DNA of 64,000 nt from assembly GCF_039621855.1 (NCBI RefSeq), contig NZ_CP155071.1:434001-498000 (forward strand), in the 5' to 3' direction. Under the pieces are notes generated by a model. That model was given only the letters and a program-made list of their open reading frames with translations, did no database searches and had not been told where the DNA came from. The translations under genes were made by a program, and so were the position numbers. Source of the DNA: Erwinia sp. HDF1-3R (GTDB taxonomy: Bacteria; Pseudomonadota; Gammaproteobacteria; Enterobacterales; Enterobacteriaceae). Of the stretch, positions 18,840 through 28,693 are shown piece after piece; position 1 is the stretch's first letter, and each line of letters starts with the position of its first letter.

Positions 18840-18869
18840 AAACAATGCGGCTTTAAACAATGCGGCTTT
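18840..18869. repeat. Exact 15-bp tandem duplication
   Basis: AAACAATGCGGCTTT occurs twice head to tail, followed by a T-run, in the leader region about 160 bp before ghxP. Confidence 0.9.
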
Positions 18870-19030
18870 TTTGCGTGGCGTAGTTAACGTTTCCCTTTTT
18901 TCCGATCGTCGCCTCCGAGGGGGCTTTTGCGATCTGTGAACATAGCGGGCCAGGATGTAAACGTTGAACCCGGTTGTGCTTCCTGCACCACGCATTGATA
19001 AATCATAAAAATTTTCAGGGGATTTTCACT

Positions 19031-20380
19031 ATGTCGACTCCTTCACAACCGGCGCGCGGAACGTTAGATGCCTGGTTTAAGATCTCAGCGCGAGGAAGCT
19101 CCGTTCGTCAGGAGATTCTGGCGGGCCTGACCACCTTCCTGGCAATGGTCTATTCGGTGATTGTGGTTCCGTCTATGCTGGGCAAGGCCGGTTTCCCACC
19201 CGCGGCGGTATTTGTTTCAACCTGTCTGGTCGCCGGTTTTGGTTCGCTGATTATGGGAATGTGGGCCAATCTGCCCATGGCTATTGGCTGCGCAATTTCA
19301 CTGACGGCCTTTACCGCTTTTAGCCTGGTGCTGGGTCAGCATATCAGCGTGCCGGTGGCGCTGGGGGCAGTATTCCTGATGGGGATCCTCTTTACCATCA
19401 TTTCAGCGACCGGTATTCGGGCCTGGATCCTGCGTAACCTGCCGATGGGTGTGGCACATGGGACAGGCGTCGGCATTGGGCTTTTCCTTCTGCTGATCGC
19501 GGCCGACGGCGTAGGCCTGGTCGTGAAGAACCCCGCACCGGGCTTACCGGTGGCGCTGGGTGATTTCGCCTCTTTTCCGGTGATTATGTCGTTACTGGGG
19601 CTTGCAGTCATTTTTGGGCTGGAGAAGCTGCGCGTGCCGGGCGGTATTCTGCTGACCATCATTGGTATTTCCGTTATCGGGCTAATTTTCGATCCGGCAG
19701 TGAAATACCAGGGGCTGTTTGCACTACCCAGCCTGCACGATGCACAGGGAAATTCGCTGGTTTTCAGCCTGGATATTCTGGGGGCGCTCAAACCTGCGGT
19801 GCTGCCAAGCGTACTGGCGCTGGTCATGACGGCCGTATTTGACGCCACCGGCACCATCCGTGCCGTAGCCGGACAGGCTAACCTGCTGGATAAAGATAAT
19901 CAGATTATCAGCGGCGGCAAAGCGCTGACCACGGATTCCGTCAGCAGTATTTTTGCGGGTCTGGTGGGCGCTTCTCCAGCGGCTGTCTATATTGAATCGG
20001 CGGCGGGTACGGCGGCGGGTGGCAAAACGGGCCTGACGGCAATCGTGGTGGGCATCCTGTTTCTGCTGATCCTGTTCCTTTCTCCCCTGGCGTATCTGGT
20101 GCCTGGTTATGCCACGGCGCCGGCACTGATGTATGTTGGCCTGCTGATGCTTAGCAACGTTTCAAAAATTGATTTTGAAGACTTTGTTGATGCGATGTCC
20201 GGGCTGCTGGCTGCGGTATTTATCGTTCTGACCTGTAACATCGTTACCGGTATTATGCTCGGCTTTGGTTCGCTGGTTGTCGGTCGGATTTTTGCCGGTG
20301 AGTGGCGCAGGTTGAACCCAGGTACGGTGATTATTGCCATCGCGCTGGTGGCCTTCTATGCGGGCGGCTGGGCCATCTGA
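19031..20380 (+). CDS. ghxP: Guanine/hypoxanthine permease GhxP (NCS2 family)
   Basis: Inner-membrane proton-coupled purine transporter of the AzgA-like NCS2 family. The 449 residues from ATG 19031 equal the E. coli GhxP (YjcD) length; CAGGGGA precedes this start. The frame is open to 18974, but the extra residues are not family-like. Motifs include [23 protein letters not shown] near the N-terminus, the GVGIGLFL and [16 protein letters not shown] segments, [37 protein letters not shown] (the NCS2 signature loop) and about 12-14 membrane segments. The order soxR-gst-ghxP-yjcE follows the enteric arrangement. Confidence 0.95.
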   Translation: MSTPSQPARGTLDAWFKISARGSSVRQEILAGLTTFLAMVYSVIVVPSMLGKAGFPPAAVFVSTCLVAGFGSLIMGMWANLPMAIGCAISLTAFTAFSLVLGQHISVPVALGAVFLMGILFTIISATGIRAWILRNLPMGVAHGTGVGIGLFLLLIAADGVGLVVKNPAPGLPVALGDFASFPVIMSLLGLAVIFGLEKLRVPGGILLTIIGISVIGLIFDPAVKYQGLFALPSLHDAQGNSLVFSLDILGALKPAVLPSVLALVMTAVFDATGTIRAVAGQANLLDKDNQIISGGKALTTDSVSSIFAGLVGASPAAVYIESAAGTAAGGKTGLTAIVVGILFLLILFLSPLAYLVPGYATAPALMYVGLLMLSNVSKIDFEDFVDAMSGLLAAVFIVLTCNIVTGIMLGFGSLVVGRIFAGEWRRLNPGTVIIAIALVAFYAGGWAI

Positions 20381-20548
20381 TGCCTCGCGGGGCCGTTAAT
20401 ACGGCCCGTTAACTTTTCAGGCTATTCTGCGTCGATAGCGCACATCCTGTTTTTAAACCATCTATTTTTTTGTTTTACTATTGCAGCGAACAAGCTGATT
20501 TAATCGATTGGATCACGTGTAAAACCCAGGAAGCCGTTTAAGGAAAGC

Positions 20549-22198
20549 ATGGAAATCTTTTTTACTATCCTCATATTAACGCTGGTGGTGTCGCTGTCTG
20601 GCGTCGCTGCCCGCATCATTCCCTTTCAAATTCCGCTGCCGCTGGTACAGATAGCGATGGGGGCGCTGCTTGCCTGGCCTACGTTCGGGCTGCATGTAGA
20701 CTTCGACCCCGAACTTTTTTTGGTGCTGTTTATCCCGCCGCTGCTCTTTGCCGACGGTTGGAAGACGCCAACCAGCGAGTTCCTGCATCACGGACGCGAA
20801 ATTATCGGTCTGGCGCTGGTGCTGGTGCTGATCACCGTGGTGGGTATTGGCTATCTGATTTACTGGCTGGTGCCGGGTATTCCCCTGCTGGGTGCCTTTG
20901 CCCTGGCGGCAGTACTTTCGCCCACCGATGCCGTGGCATTATCCGGCATTGTCGGAGAAGGGCGCATCCCGAAAAAAATTATGTCAATCCTGCAGGGTGA
21001 GGCGCTGATGAACGACGCGTCTGGCCTGGTGTCACTGAAGTTTGCCGTTGCGGTCGCGATGGGAACGATGGTGTTTACCGTGTCGGGCGCCACCCTTGAG
21101 TTCTGCAAGGTCGCGATTGGTGGTCTGCTGGCCGGGATCGCAATCTGCTGGCTGTATGGTAAGTCGCTGCGCCTGTTCAGCCGCTGGAGCGGGGACGACC
21201 CGGCAACCCAGACCGTGCTGCTGCTGCTGCTTCCCTTTGCCTCTTACCTGATTGCGGAACATATTGGCGTATCCGGTATCCTGGCCGCCGTCGCGGCGGG
21301 TATGACAATCACCCGCTCTGGCATTATCCGTCAGGCCCCGCTTGCTATGCGTCTGCGTGCTAACAGCGTCTGGCAGATGCTGGAATTTGTCTTTAACGGC
21401 ATGGTCTTCCTGATGCTGGGTCTGCAACTGCCGGGTATCCTTGATACCTCGGTAAGCCAGGCGAAGGCTGATCCTAACGTCGAGTTGTGGATGCTGTTTG
21501 CCTCAGTAGTGATGATTTATGGCGCACTGATGATAGTGCGTTTTAGCTGGCTGTGGATGATGCAGTTAATCAGTAAGCGCGTGCTTAAAAAGAGCCCGAT
21601 GGAATTCAGCAGCTATTCGCTGCGTGAGCTGTTAATTGCCTCATTTGCGGGCGTACGCGGTGCCATTACGCTGGCCGGTGTACTCTCCATTCCGCTCTAT
21701 CTGACCAATGGGGATGCCTATCCCGCTCGTTATGAGTTGATATTCCTCGCGACCGGCGTGATCCTGCTGTCCCTGCTGGTGGGTGTAGTGCTGCTGCCCC
21801 TGCTGCTGCGTGGCATTCCCGGCATGGACAAAACGGCGCATCGACATGAAGTGCAAATGGCGCGCGCGGTTATGGCGGGTACGGCGATTGAAAGCCTGCA
21901 TAAAATGGAGGAGCGTCTGATTGCCGACACCGAAGAGAACATTGACGTTGAACTGCTGAAAGAGGTGAGTTCGCGGGTGATTGGCAATATGCGCCGCCGG
22001 GTGGATGGTAAAGAGGATTTAGAGCGTGCGTTGTTTGCCGAAAATCTTGAACGCCGCTTCCGCCTGACTGCGCTTCGTGCGGAGCGCGGGGAGCTTTATC
22101 ATCTGCGTGCGACGCAAAAAATCAGCAACGAGACCATGCAGAAACTGCTGCACGATCTTGACCTGCTGGAAACGCTCCTTATCGAGAAAGAAGAGTAG
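20549..22198 (+). CDS. yjcE: Na+/H+ antiporter (CPA1 family)
   Basis: A 549-residue CPA1-family monovalent cation/proton antiporter, equal in length to E. coli YjcE. About 12 membrane segments are followed by a cytoplasmic tail from about residue 430, rich in charged residues (RRRVDGKEDLERALFAENLERRFR). Conserved transport motifs are FIPPLLFADGWKT, LAAVLSPTDAVALSGIVGEGRIP (the SPTDAVA motif) and EALMNDASGLVSLKFAVA (the ND ion-binding pair). AAGGAAAGC precedes the ATG. A strong terminator follows. Confidence 0.95.
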   Translation: MEIFFTILILTLVVSLSGVAARIIPFQIPLPLVQIAMGALLAWPTFGLHVDFDPELFLVLFIPPLLFADGWKTPTSEFLHHGREIIGLALVLVLITVVGIGYLIYWLVPGIPLLGAFALAAVLSPTDAVALSGIVGEGRIPKKIMSILQGEALMNDASGLVSLKFAVAVAMGTMVFTVSGATLEFCKVAIGGLLAGIAICWLYGKSLRLFSRWSGDDPATQTVLLLLLPFASYLIAEHIGVSGILAAVAAGMTITRSGIIRQAPLAMRLRANSVWQMLEFVFNGMVFLMLGLQLPGILDTSVSQAKADPNVELWMLFASVVMIYGALMIVRFSWLWMMQLISKRVLKKSPMEFSSYSLRELLIASFAGVRGAITLAGVLSIPLYLTNGDAYPARYELIFLATGVILLSLLVGVVLLPLLLRGIPGMDKTAHRHEVQMARAVMAGTAIESLHKMEERLIADTEENIDVELLKEVSSRVIGNMRRRVDGKEDLERALFAENLERRFRLTALRAERGELYHLRATQKISNETMQKLLHDLDLLETLLIEKEE

Positions 22199-22204
22199 TC
22201 ATCG

Positions 22205-22237
22205 CCCCCGCGAACTATCAGGATTCGCGGGGGTATT
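22205..22237 (+). terminator. Intrinsic terminator of yjcE
   Basis: A 10-bp perfect stem CCCCCGCGAA/TTCGCGGGGG with a 9-nt loop begins 7 nt after the stop, followed by TATTCT. Confidence 0.75.
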
Positions 22238-22274
22238 CTATATTCGTTCGTCCAGTTATCCATTCTCCGTACCG

Positions 22275-22343
22275 TTCATCCATTCATCCATTCATCCATC
22301 CATTCACCCATATCCATATCCATATCCATATCCATATCCATTC
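22275..22343. repeat. Simple-sequence tandem repeats
   Basis: Three exact copies of TTCATCCA (22275-22298) and five exact copies of CCATAT (22308-22337) lie between the yjcE terminator and the Rpn gene, within gap 22199-22510. They are direct repeats with no spacers, so this is not a CRISPR array. The unit number is likely variable between strains. Confidence 0.95.
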
Positions 22344-22510
22344 ATCCTGCATCCATTTATCCGCGTTTGTTTAGCCGTGAGCTTAACCGTGGCCTGTTTC
22401 ATTTTAGTACGCTGCCGGTAGTGATATCCTCATTTCGCCTCGCCCCTTCGCCTTAAACGCTCTATAATCCTGGCGGTCGGGATGACCATATAAAAAAAGA
22501 GGGTAATGAC

Positions 22511-23470
22511 GTGTCGGAAAGGAATTCGAAGGGCGGGAAGAGAGTCACCCAGACGCCACACGATCTGGTGTTCAAGCAATTTCTTACTCATCCCGACACC
22601 GTGCGGGATTTTATGCAGCTGCATTTGCCGACGGAGCTAAAGGCGCTCTGCGACTTCAGTACCCTTAAGCTGGAGTCAGGAAGCTTTGTTGAGGAGAGCC
22701 TGCGCCCCTATTTCAGTGACGTCCTTTACAGCCTGAAAGCCAGCACCGGGGATGCCTGGATCCACGTTCTGATTGAACACCAGTCCACGCCTGATAAGCA
22801 TATGGCCTTTCGGCTACTCCGCTATGCTGTGGCAGCCATGCAGCGCCATCTTGATGCCGGCAATAAGAAGCTGCCGCTGGTTATTCCGGTGCTGTTCTAT
22901 ACCGGCAGGCGGAGCCCCTATCCTTACTCCACCAGATGGCTGGACGACTTTGACAATCCTGCGCTGGCGCAGATTCTCTACAGCGGGAATTTCCCACTGG
23001 TCGATGTGACAATTATCGCTGATGACGACATCATGAATCACCGTAGTATGGCGGCCCTGACTCTGCTACAAAAGCATATTCACCAGCGTGATCTGACCTG
23101 CCTGCTTGACAGGCTGGCTACCGTTTTGCTGAAGGAGCACATGACAGGACAGCAGCTGGTTTCGCTGATAAACTATCTGTTACAGGCGGGTGAGACTTCA
23201 GATGCAGAGGCCTTTGTACGCGAACTGGCACAGCGGGTGCCGCAACATGAGGAGAAACTGATGACCATCGCACAACAGCTTGAACAAAAGGGCATTGAGA
23301 AGGGCATCGAAAAGGGTATTCAGCTCGGTGAGCAACGCGGTATTGAGAAAGGTGAACGTGAAGCCACCCTTAAAATCGCCCGCACCATGCTGCAGAATGG
23401 TATCGATCGCCCTACTATCGTTAAAATGACCGGCCTTTCAGAAGAAGTCCTGGCGCAGATCCGCCACTAA
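22511..23470 (+). CDS. Rpn-family recombination-promoting nuclease / putative transposase
   Basis: A 319-residue member of the Rpn (YhgA-like, PDDEXK_2) family; E. coli RpnA-type proteins are DNA endonucleases that raise RecA-independent recombination. The N-terminal HDLVFKQFLTHPDTVRDFMQLHLP is diagnostic. The nuclease core shows FSDVLYSL (catalytic Asp) and WIHVLIEHQST (the E-x-Q motif), followed by VLFYTGRRSPYPY. The C-terminal tail contains a repeated GIEKG element (about residues 257-281) followed by a short helix-turn-helix-like end (IDRPTIVKMTGLSEEVLAQIR). It starts at a GTG. Confidence 0.88.
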   Translation: MSERNSKGGKRVTQTPHDLVFKQFLTHPDTVRDFMQLHLPTELKALCDFSTLKLESGSFVEESLRPYFSDVLYSLKASTGDAWIHVLIEHQSTPDKHMAFRLLRYAVAAMQRHLDAGNKKLPLVIPVLFYTGRRSPYPYSTRWLDDFDNPALAQILYSGNFPLVDVTIIADDDIMNHRSMAALTLLQKHIHQRDLTCLLDRLATVLLKEHMTGQQLVSLINYLLQAGETSDAEAFVRELAQRVPQHEEKLMTIAQQLEQKGIEKGIEKGIQLGEQRGIEKGEREATLKIARTMLQNGIDRPTIVKMTGLSEEVLAQIRH

Positions 23471-23507
23471 ACGTCGTTTGGGTGGCCTTCACTGCAAATG
23501 AACCGGC

Positions 23508-24410
23508 TTAAACCGATAGCGTGGGCGCTTCACCCGGCCAAAACTCCCGGCAGCAAGCTATCCATGCCTGAGCGCTTTTTGACAGATAGCTCCCTTCCCG
23601 CCAGATCAGCCCCAGCTTCCAGACCAGCTCCGACTCCAGAGGCAGCCACAGCAGGTGGGTTTTATCCAGCCGCTGGCAGATAGGCTCCGGTAAAATCGCC
23701 ACGCCCATTCCTGCCTGCACCATTGCTGCCAGAAAATCCCACTGACCGCTGCGCACCGCAATCTGCGGTGTAAAACCGCTGGCCTGAAAGGCGCGCATTA
23801 GCTGACGGTTAAGCGAAAACTCCTCGTTATAAATCAGGATCGGATGTCCGGCCAGTTCGGCAATGGGCATATGCGTCCGCCGCAGCCAGGCCTGGGTCCG
23901 CGGTACAAGGACGCAAAGTGGATGGCTCATCAGCGGCAGGGCGTTGAGCGGTAAATCGTCGGCGACCGGCAGCGCGGTCAGGGCAATATCCAGCGTGCCC
24001 GACAGAACGGCCTGCTGTACGGTCAGGCCGCCAAATTCAGAAATCTTCAGCTCCACGCCGGGGTAGCGCTGGCGAAACGCAGAAATTGAACCCGCAATCT
24101 GCATGCCGACCATCGGAGGAATGCCCAGCCGCAGTTCGCCGGTTTTCAGATCGTTGATGTCGCTAATTTCTGCCTCCAGCTGCTTAAACTCCTGAAGGAT
24201 AGTGACACCGCGCTGATAAACCGCCTGACCGGTATCGGTTAAATGCAGCTTGCGGCCCTCGCGGATCAGCAGCGTACAGCCCAGCTCATCCTCGAGCTGA
24301 CGCAGCATTTTACTGATGGTGGGCTGGGTAACAAAAAGCTGCTCAGCCGCACGGGTAAAGCTTTGCTGGCGCACCACTTCCACAAAATAACGCAGGGCCC
24401 GAACGTCCAT
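23508..24410 (-). CDS. LysR-family regulator, CidR-like
   Basis: A LysR-type regulator with N-terminal winged helix (VRALRYFVEVVRQQSFTRAAEQLFVTQPTISKMLRQLEDELG) and periplasmic-binding-like effector domain, about 300 residues. ATG 24410 is chosen over ATG 24416 because AGGA lies 7 nt before it. It is divergent from the cidA/cidB-type pair with a 101-bp gap. In Firmicutes CidR activates cidAB in response to acetate or overflow metabolism; that role is inferred here from position and general similarity. Confidence 0.8.
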   Translation of the reverse strand: MDVRALRYFVEVVRQQSFTRAAEQLFVTQPTISKMLRQLEDELGCTLLIREGRKLHLTDTGQAVYQRGVTILQEFKQLEAEISDINDLKTGELRLGIPPMVGMQIAGSISAFRQRYPGVELKISEFGGLTVQQAVLSGTLDIALTALPVADDLPLNALPLMSHPLCVLVPRTQAWLRRTHMPIAELAGHPILIYNEEFSLNRQLMRAFQASGFTPQIAVRSGQWDFLAAMVQAGMGVAILPEPICQRLDKTHLLWLPLESELVWKLGLIWREGSYLSKSAQAWIACCREFWPGEAPTLSV

Positions 24411-24511
24411 AAACATTCCTGTAAGGCATAGTTTGAATAATATTAAGTCATTTTTTTCACAGTTTGATACCGCTTTATACTATTTCTCTACACCGTAAAG
24501 GAGAAATTATT

Positions 24512-24940
24512 ATGGCGTTGGTCTCGCGCCCGTCGATATCCGGCAGATGGCAGTGGGTGCAGGTTCCGCTTCAGGTCGCGCTTTATGTCGTTTTTTTTCT
24601 ACTGGCCGAACAGCTGGTGGACCGTCTGCATCTCCCCTTACCGGCGAATATCGTCGGTATGCTGCTGCTGCTGGCGTTGATTATGCTGCGCGTGCTGCCG
24701 TTAAACTGGGTGAGGGCCGGCTCGCGCTGGCTGCTGGCCGAGATGCTGCTGTTTTTTATACCCGCCGTGGTGGCAGTGGTGAACTATTCACAGCTGCTGC
24801 GCGTAGAGGGCTGGCGCATCATGCTGGTGATAGGCATCAGTACGCTGCTGGTATTGAGCGCTACCGCGCTGGTCGTGGATCGCGTGTACCGTTTCGAGAT
24901 CTGGCTTGCCCAGCGCAGGCGGGAGAAGGGCGATGAGTGA
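24512..24940 (+). CDS. CidA/LrgA-family membrane protein
   Basis: A 142-residue holin-like protein with four predicted membrane segments (LQVALYVVFFLLAEQLV, NIVGMLLLLALIMLRVL, LLAEMLLFFIPAVVAVV, IMLVIGISTLLVLSATALVV). The LPLPANIVGMLLLLALI segment resembles the LPxPGxVxGLxLL core of CidA/LrgA proteins. AAAGGAG precedes ATG 24512. Members have been linked to murein hydrolase control in Staphylococcus and to pyruvate or overflow metabolism in other bacteria. It overlaps the next gene by 8 bp. Confidence 0.85.
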   Translation: MALVSRPSISGRWQWVQVPLQVALYVVFFLLAEQLVDRLHLPLPANIVGMLLLLALIMLRVLPLNWVRAGSRWLLAEMLLFFIPAVVAVVNYSQLLRVEGWRIMLVIGISTLLVLSATALVVDRVYRFEIWLAQRRREKGDE

Positions 24941-25631
24941 TTTTTTTATCAGCATGCTGTGTCTGGTGGCAACCGTACTCATATACCTGCTCAATAAGCG
25001 CCTGTATCGCCGCTGGCACAGGCTGTTACTAATGCCGCTGGTAATGACGCCGATGGTTTTGGTCGCCCTGCTGTTGCTCACCCATACCTCATGGCAGAAC
25101 TATATTGGTGAGAGCCACTGGCTACTCTGGTTGCTGGGACCGGCAACGCTGGCATTTGCCGTGCCGGTGTACGAAAACAGGGCGATTATTCGTCGTCACT
25201 GGCTCTCGCTCAGCGCGGGTGTCATTACCGCAACGTTGGTTGCCGTTTGCAGTTCAGTCTGGCTGGCCCGGCTGCTGACTCTGCCGGAGGCGATTCAGCG
25301 CAGCCTGGCCGTGCGTTCCATTACCACACCCTTTGCGCTGGCGGCAGCTAAGCAGATTGGTGGCCAGCCCGATTTGGTGGCGCTGTTTGTGGTGATTACC
25401 GGCGTGTTTGGTATGGCAACGGGCGATCTGCTGTTTATTCGACTGGCGGTAAAACAGGGAATGGCGAAGGGGGCCGGTTTCGGTGCCGCCTCGCACGGTG
25501 CCGGTACGGCGCGGGCCTATGAGATTGGGCAGGAAGAGGGGGTAGTGGCAAGTCTGGTTATGATGCTTTCTGGCGTGGTGACGGTGATCCTCGCCCCCGT
25601 TATCGGCCATATTATGTGGGCCGCACTCTGA
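24933..25631 (+). CDS. CidB/LrgB-family membrane protein
   Basis: A 232-residue partner of the preceding CidA/LrgA-type protein. Several membrane segments are followed by the LrgB signature: SLAVRSITTPFALAAAKQIGG near residue 115 and a GAASHGAGTARAYEIGQEEG segment near 180, the conserved SHGxGTAxA motif. The start ATG 24933 overlaps the cidA stop, indicating translational coupling. A longer frame from 24906 lies inside cidA and is not preferred. Confidence 0.88.
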   Translation: MSDFFISMLCLVATVLIYLLNKRLYRRWHRLLLMPLVMTPMVLVALLLLTHTSWQNYIGESHWLLWLLGPATLAFAVPVYENRAIIRRHWLSLSAGVITATLVAVCSSVWLARLLTLPEAIQRSLAVRSITTPFALAAAKQIGGQPDLVALFVVITGVFGMATGDLLFIRLAVKQGMAKGAGFGAASHGAGTARAYEIGQEEGVVASLVMMLSGVVTVILAPVIGHIMWAAL

Positions 25632-25812
25632 CCGCTTGCGGGTGGCTTCTGTATTTGCGGCGGAGGTGAGCGCGCAGGCGCGTCAGAGGTCGGGGAGAGA
25701 TGCGCGAAAAGTGTGCGCAGATAAGCGGATTTCTCATGTTATTCAGCCTGAAGTTGGTTTACTCTGCGAAGCCGCCGGTAAACGGCGTGAGTAAATTCAT
25801 CAGGAGAATAAA

Positions 25813-26358
25813 ATGAAAGCAGTGGCAACTCTTGCAGGCGCAGTGGCGATTTTCGCCCTGGCAGGTCCGGCGCAGGCAATCGAAGGCGGCGTTGACGTCG
25901 GCGAGCATTACACTAACGTGCGCGTGGGAATGGGTACCACCTCGCCAGGCTTTGCGCTGTCAGGTAACTGGCTACGCAGCGATCACGACGGCAACGCTGA
26001 AAGCGTCGGTCTGGGCTATAACGTCGCGGTTGGCGACCTTTTTCTCTCCCCAACCGTGAAGGTTATGTCAACCAACCCTACCGACAGTAAGGATGGCTAC
26101 GCCGTCGCGGTCGGTGGCAGCGCACAGTACGCGGTGACCAGAATGTTTAACGTTTTTGGCGAGTATTACTACTCCCCGGATGCATTCTCCAGCCATATTG
26201 ATGACTATCAGGAAGCCTCGGCAGGCGTAAGTTTCCAGCCGATTTCGCTGGTGGACGTGCGCGTGGGCTATAAATATATGACCATGAACGGCAAAGATGG
26301 CCGTAAAGATAATGTGATTGCTGATGGTCCGTATGTCGGTGCAGCGCTGCATTTCTGA
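25813..26358 (+). CDS. YfaZ-family outer membrane protein
   Basis: A 181-residue protein with a cleavable signal peptide (ends GPAQA-I) and alternating amphipathic strands ending in an aromatic residue (GAALHF), the pattern of an outer-membrane beta barrel. EGGVDVGEHYTNVRVGMGT, GLGYNVAVGDLFLSPTVK and VDVRVGYKYMTMNGKDG resemble YfaZ family proteins, which are predicted porins of unknown substrate. CAGGAGAATAAA precedes the start. A bidirectional terminator separates it from convergent actP. Confidence 0.75.
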   Translation: MKAVATLAGAVAIFALAGPAQAIEGGVDVGEHYTNVRVGMGTTSPGFALSGNWLRSDHDGNAESVGLGYNVAVGDLFLSPTVKVMSTNPTDSKDGYAVAVGGSAQYAVTRMFNVFGEYYYSPDAFSSHIDDYQEASAGVSFQPISLVDVRVGYKYMTMNGKDGRKDNVIADGPYVGAALHF

Positions 26359-26360
26359 TG

Positions 26361-26392
26361 AAAAAAAGGCGAATCTCGCGATTCGCCTCTCT
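26361..26392. terminator. Bidirectional intrinsic terminator
   Basis: AGGCGAATC/GATTCGCCT (9 bp) with a TCGC loop, an A7 run on the left and CTCTTCC on the right. It serves actP on the minus strand best. Confidence 0.8.
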
Positions 26393-26406
26393 TCCCCTCA
26401 CTGGCG

Positions 26407-28074
26407 CTAATGCACCTGGCCGTCGTCTATTCCTATTCCCGTTTGTGACCTGACAAACTGCGCCTTAAAGCGCAGACGCTCCTGTTTGCCCTCGGCTGAG
26501 CTGTCCGTTACTGAGAACAGCCAGATGCCAATAAAGGCCACTGCCATGGAGAACAGCGCAGGGTATTCATAGGGGAAAATCGCTTTAGTGTGTCCCAGTA
26601 CCTGAACCCACACCGTCGGGCCCAGGATCATCAGCACCACTGCCGTCAGCAGCCCCAGCCAGCCACCGATCATCGCCCCACGCGTTGTCAGCTTCGACCA
26701 GTACATCGACAGCAGGATGATCGGGAAATTACAGCTGGCGGCAACGGAGAAGGCCAGCCCCACCATAAAGGCAATATTCTGCTTCTCAAATAAAATGCCC
26801 AGCGCGATGGCAACGAAACCCAGCACTACCACGGTGATTTTGGACACTTTTAGCTCCTGCCGTTCCGTTGCCTGGCCCTTACGCACCACGCTGGCATACA
26901 GGTCATGCGACACGGCTGAGGCACCGGCCAGCGTCAGCCCTGAAACCACGGCCAGGATGGTGGCAAAGGCGACCGCAGAGATAAAGCCGAGAAACAGACT
27001 GCCGCCTACGGCATCCGCCAGATGTACCGCAGCCATATTATTCCCGCCAATCAGCGCGCCCGTGGCATCCTTAAACGCCGGGTTCGCCCCGACCAGCAGG
27101 ATGGCCCCGAAGCCGATAATAAAGGTAAGAATATAGAAATAGCCCATAAAGCCGGTGGCGTAGAATACGCTTTTCCTTGCCGCGCGCGCATCGCTGACGG
27201 TGAAAAAACGCATCAAAATATGCGGCAGACCGGCGGTGCCAAACATCAGGCCCAGGCCGAGCGACAGCGCTGAAATGGGGTCATTAACCAGGCCGCCGGG
27301 CCGCATAATCGCGATGCCTTTCGGATGAACCGCAATGGCCTGTGTAAACAGATTATTAAAGCTGAAACCCACCGTTTTCATCACCATAACGGCCATAAAA
27401 GTCGCGCCAAACAGCAGCAGCACCGCTTTGATGATCTGTACCCAGGTGGTGGCCAGCATGCCGCCAAACAGCACGTAGAGCATCATCAGAATTCCGACCA
27501 GCACTACGGCAACATGATAGTTAAGCCCGAACAGCAGCTGAATAAGCTTACCTGCACCTACCATCTGCGCAATTAGATACAGCGCCACCACCGCCAGCGA
27601 TCCGCAGGCGGAGAGCGTACGAATCGGAAGCTGTTTCAGACGGTATGAGGCGACGTCGGCGAAGGTATAACGCCCCAGGTTACGCAGGCGTTCGGCGATC
27701 AGGAACAGGATAATGGGCCAGCCGACGAGGAACCCGAGCGAGTAAATCAGTCCGTCGTAGCCGGAGGTATAGACCAGGGCCGAGATCCCGAGGAACGAAG
27801 CCGCTGACATAAAGTCTCCGGCCATCGCCAGACCATTCTGAAAGCCGGTGATATTGCCGCCAGCGGTATAATAATCACTGCGTGAGCGGGTGCGTTTTGC
27901 GGCCCACCAGGTAATCCCCAGCGTGGCGGCGACAAAGACGATGAACATCACGATGGCTTCATAGTTGACCGGTTGCCGCTCAACCGCACCGCTGAGCGTA
28001 TCAGCCGACAGGGCAGAAAAGGCAATCGGTAACAGCAGGGCAGGAAGCATATAAACCAGGTGGCATCGTTTCAT
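26407..28074 (-). CDS. actP: Cation/acetate symporter ActP
   Basis: Sodium:solute symporter family permease for acetate and glycolate, 555 residues (E. coli 549). A signal-like N-terminus is followed by about 13 membrane segments. Conserved segments include [41 protein letters not shown], the SSS-family opening that includes the sodium site, and [22 protein letters not shown]. It overlaps the yjcH stop by 4 bp, so both are translated from one mRNA, downstream of acs for acetate scavenging. Confidence 0.96.
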   Translation of the reverse strand: MKRCHLVYMLPALLLPIAFSALSADTLSGAVERQPVNYEAIVMFIVFVAATLGITWWAAKRTRSRSDYYTAGGNITGFQNGLAMAGDFMSAASFLGISALVYTSGYDGLIYSLGFLVGWPIILFLIAERLRNLGRYTFADVASYRLKQLPIRTLSACGSLAVVALYLIAQMVGAGKLIQLLFGLNYHVAVVLVGILMMLYVLFGGMLATTWVQIIKAVLLLFGATFMAVMVMKTVGFSFNNLFTQAIAVHPKGIAIMRPGGLVNDPISALSLGLGLMFGTAGLPHILMRFFTVSDARAARKSVFYATGFMGYFYILTFIIGFGAILLVGANPAFKDATGALIGGNNMAAVHLADAVGGSLFLGFISAVAFATILAVVSGLTLAGASAVSHDLYASVVRKGQATERQELKVSKITVVVLGFVAIALGILFEKQNIAFMVGLAFSVAASCNFPIILLSMYWSKLTTRGAMIGGWLGLLTAVVLMILGPTVWVQVLGHTKAIFPYEYPALFSMAVAFIGIWLFSVTDSSAEGKQERLRFKAQFVRSQTGIGIDDGQVH

Positions 28075-28385
28075 CCCTTCACCTCTTTCAGCAGCTGACG
28101 CGTCAGGCGATCAAACTCGCCGTTAGCCCGCCAGACGTAAAGACCAGTGAGCAGGAAGGAGATAAGAATTAAACCGATACCGATGGGAATACCACGCGTC
28201 ACGCTGGTACCCGCATAAAGCGGCGTGCCCAGCCAGCCCGGCGCAAAGGCGATCAGTAAAATAAAACCGACATAAAGGATAAGTACAATGGCGGTGAGCA
28301 GGGCGGCAAAGGTCTGGCGTTTTCTGACCAGCTCTTTAAAGCGCGCACTCTTCTCCATCCGTTGATAAATAACGTCATTCATCAC
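28071..28385 (-). CDS. yjcH: YjcH inner-membrane protein (DUF485)
   Basis: A 104-residue DUF485 protein with two membrane segments ([28 protein letters not shown] and [24 protein letters not shown]). It is closely similar to E. coli YjcH, which lies between acs and actP. It is a probable accessory partner of ActP, inferred from conserved gene pairing. Confidence 0.95.
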   Translation of the reverse strand: MMNDVIYQRMEKSARFKELVRKRQTFAALLTAIVLILYVGFILLIAFAPGWLGTPLYAGTSVTRGIPIGIGLILISFLLTGLYVWRANGEFDRLTRQLLKEVKG

Positions 28386-28635
28386 AGTTTCTCCAGAGGG
28401 TATATTGTGGCGGTCTTACCCAGGGCTGCCGGATAATGTCCGCCTCCGGAATGCTCTTTAATAATTATTGCGAACAAAAGGACTGCGCGTAATATCGCTA
28501 TACGTTGTTGCGCACCCGGTTTGCACCATGCCGGTTAATGTTATAATGCGTAAACAAGAAACTTTATTTATTCGGCTCTCAGCAACGGTCTTAAATTAAA
28601 GTGGGTTCTGAAAAAGGTATGTTAAGGAATGTTAT

Positions 28636-28667
28636 GAGAGCCTCATGATAATAAAAATGAGGCTCTC
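28636..28667 (-). terminator. Stem-loop between acs and yjcH
   Basis: An 11-bp perfect stem GAGAGCCTCAT/ATGAGGCTCTC with a 10-nt loop lies 26 nt after the acs stop in the 308-bp gap 28386-28693. It lacks a U-tract, so it may act as an RNA stability element or partial terminator inside the acs-yjcH-actP operon. The rest of the gap shows no gene. Confidence 0.55.
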
Positions 28668-28693
28668 GTCTGCATGAATATTCACCAGGGAAC

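Noticed and set aside
22275-22343. CRISPR-like appearance of short direct repeats
   Set aside because: Units are contiguous, 6-8 bp long and without spacers or cas genes.
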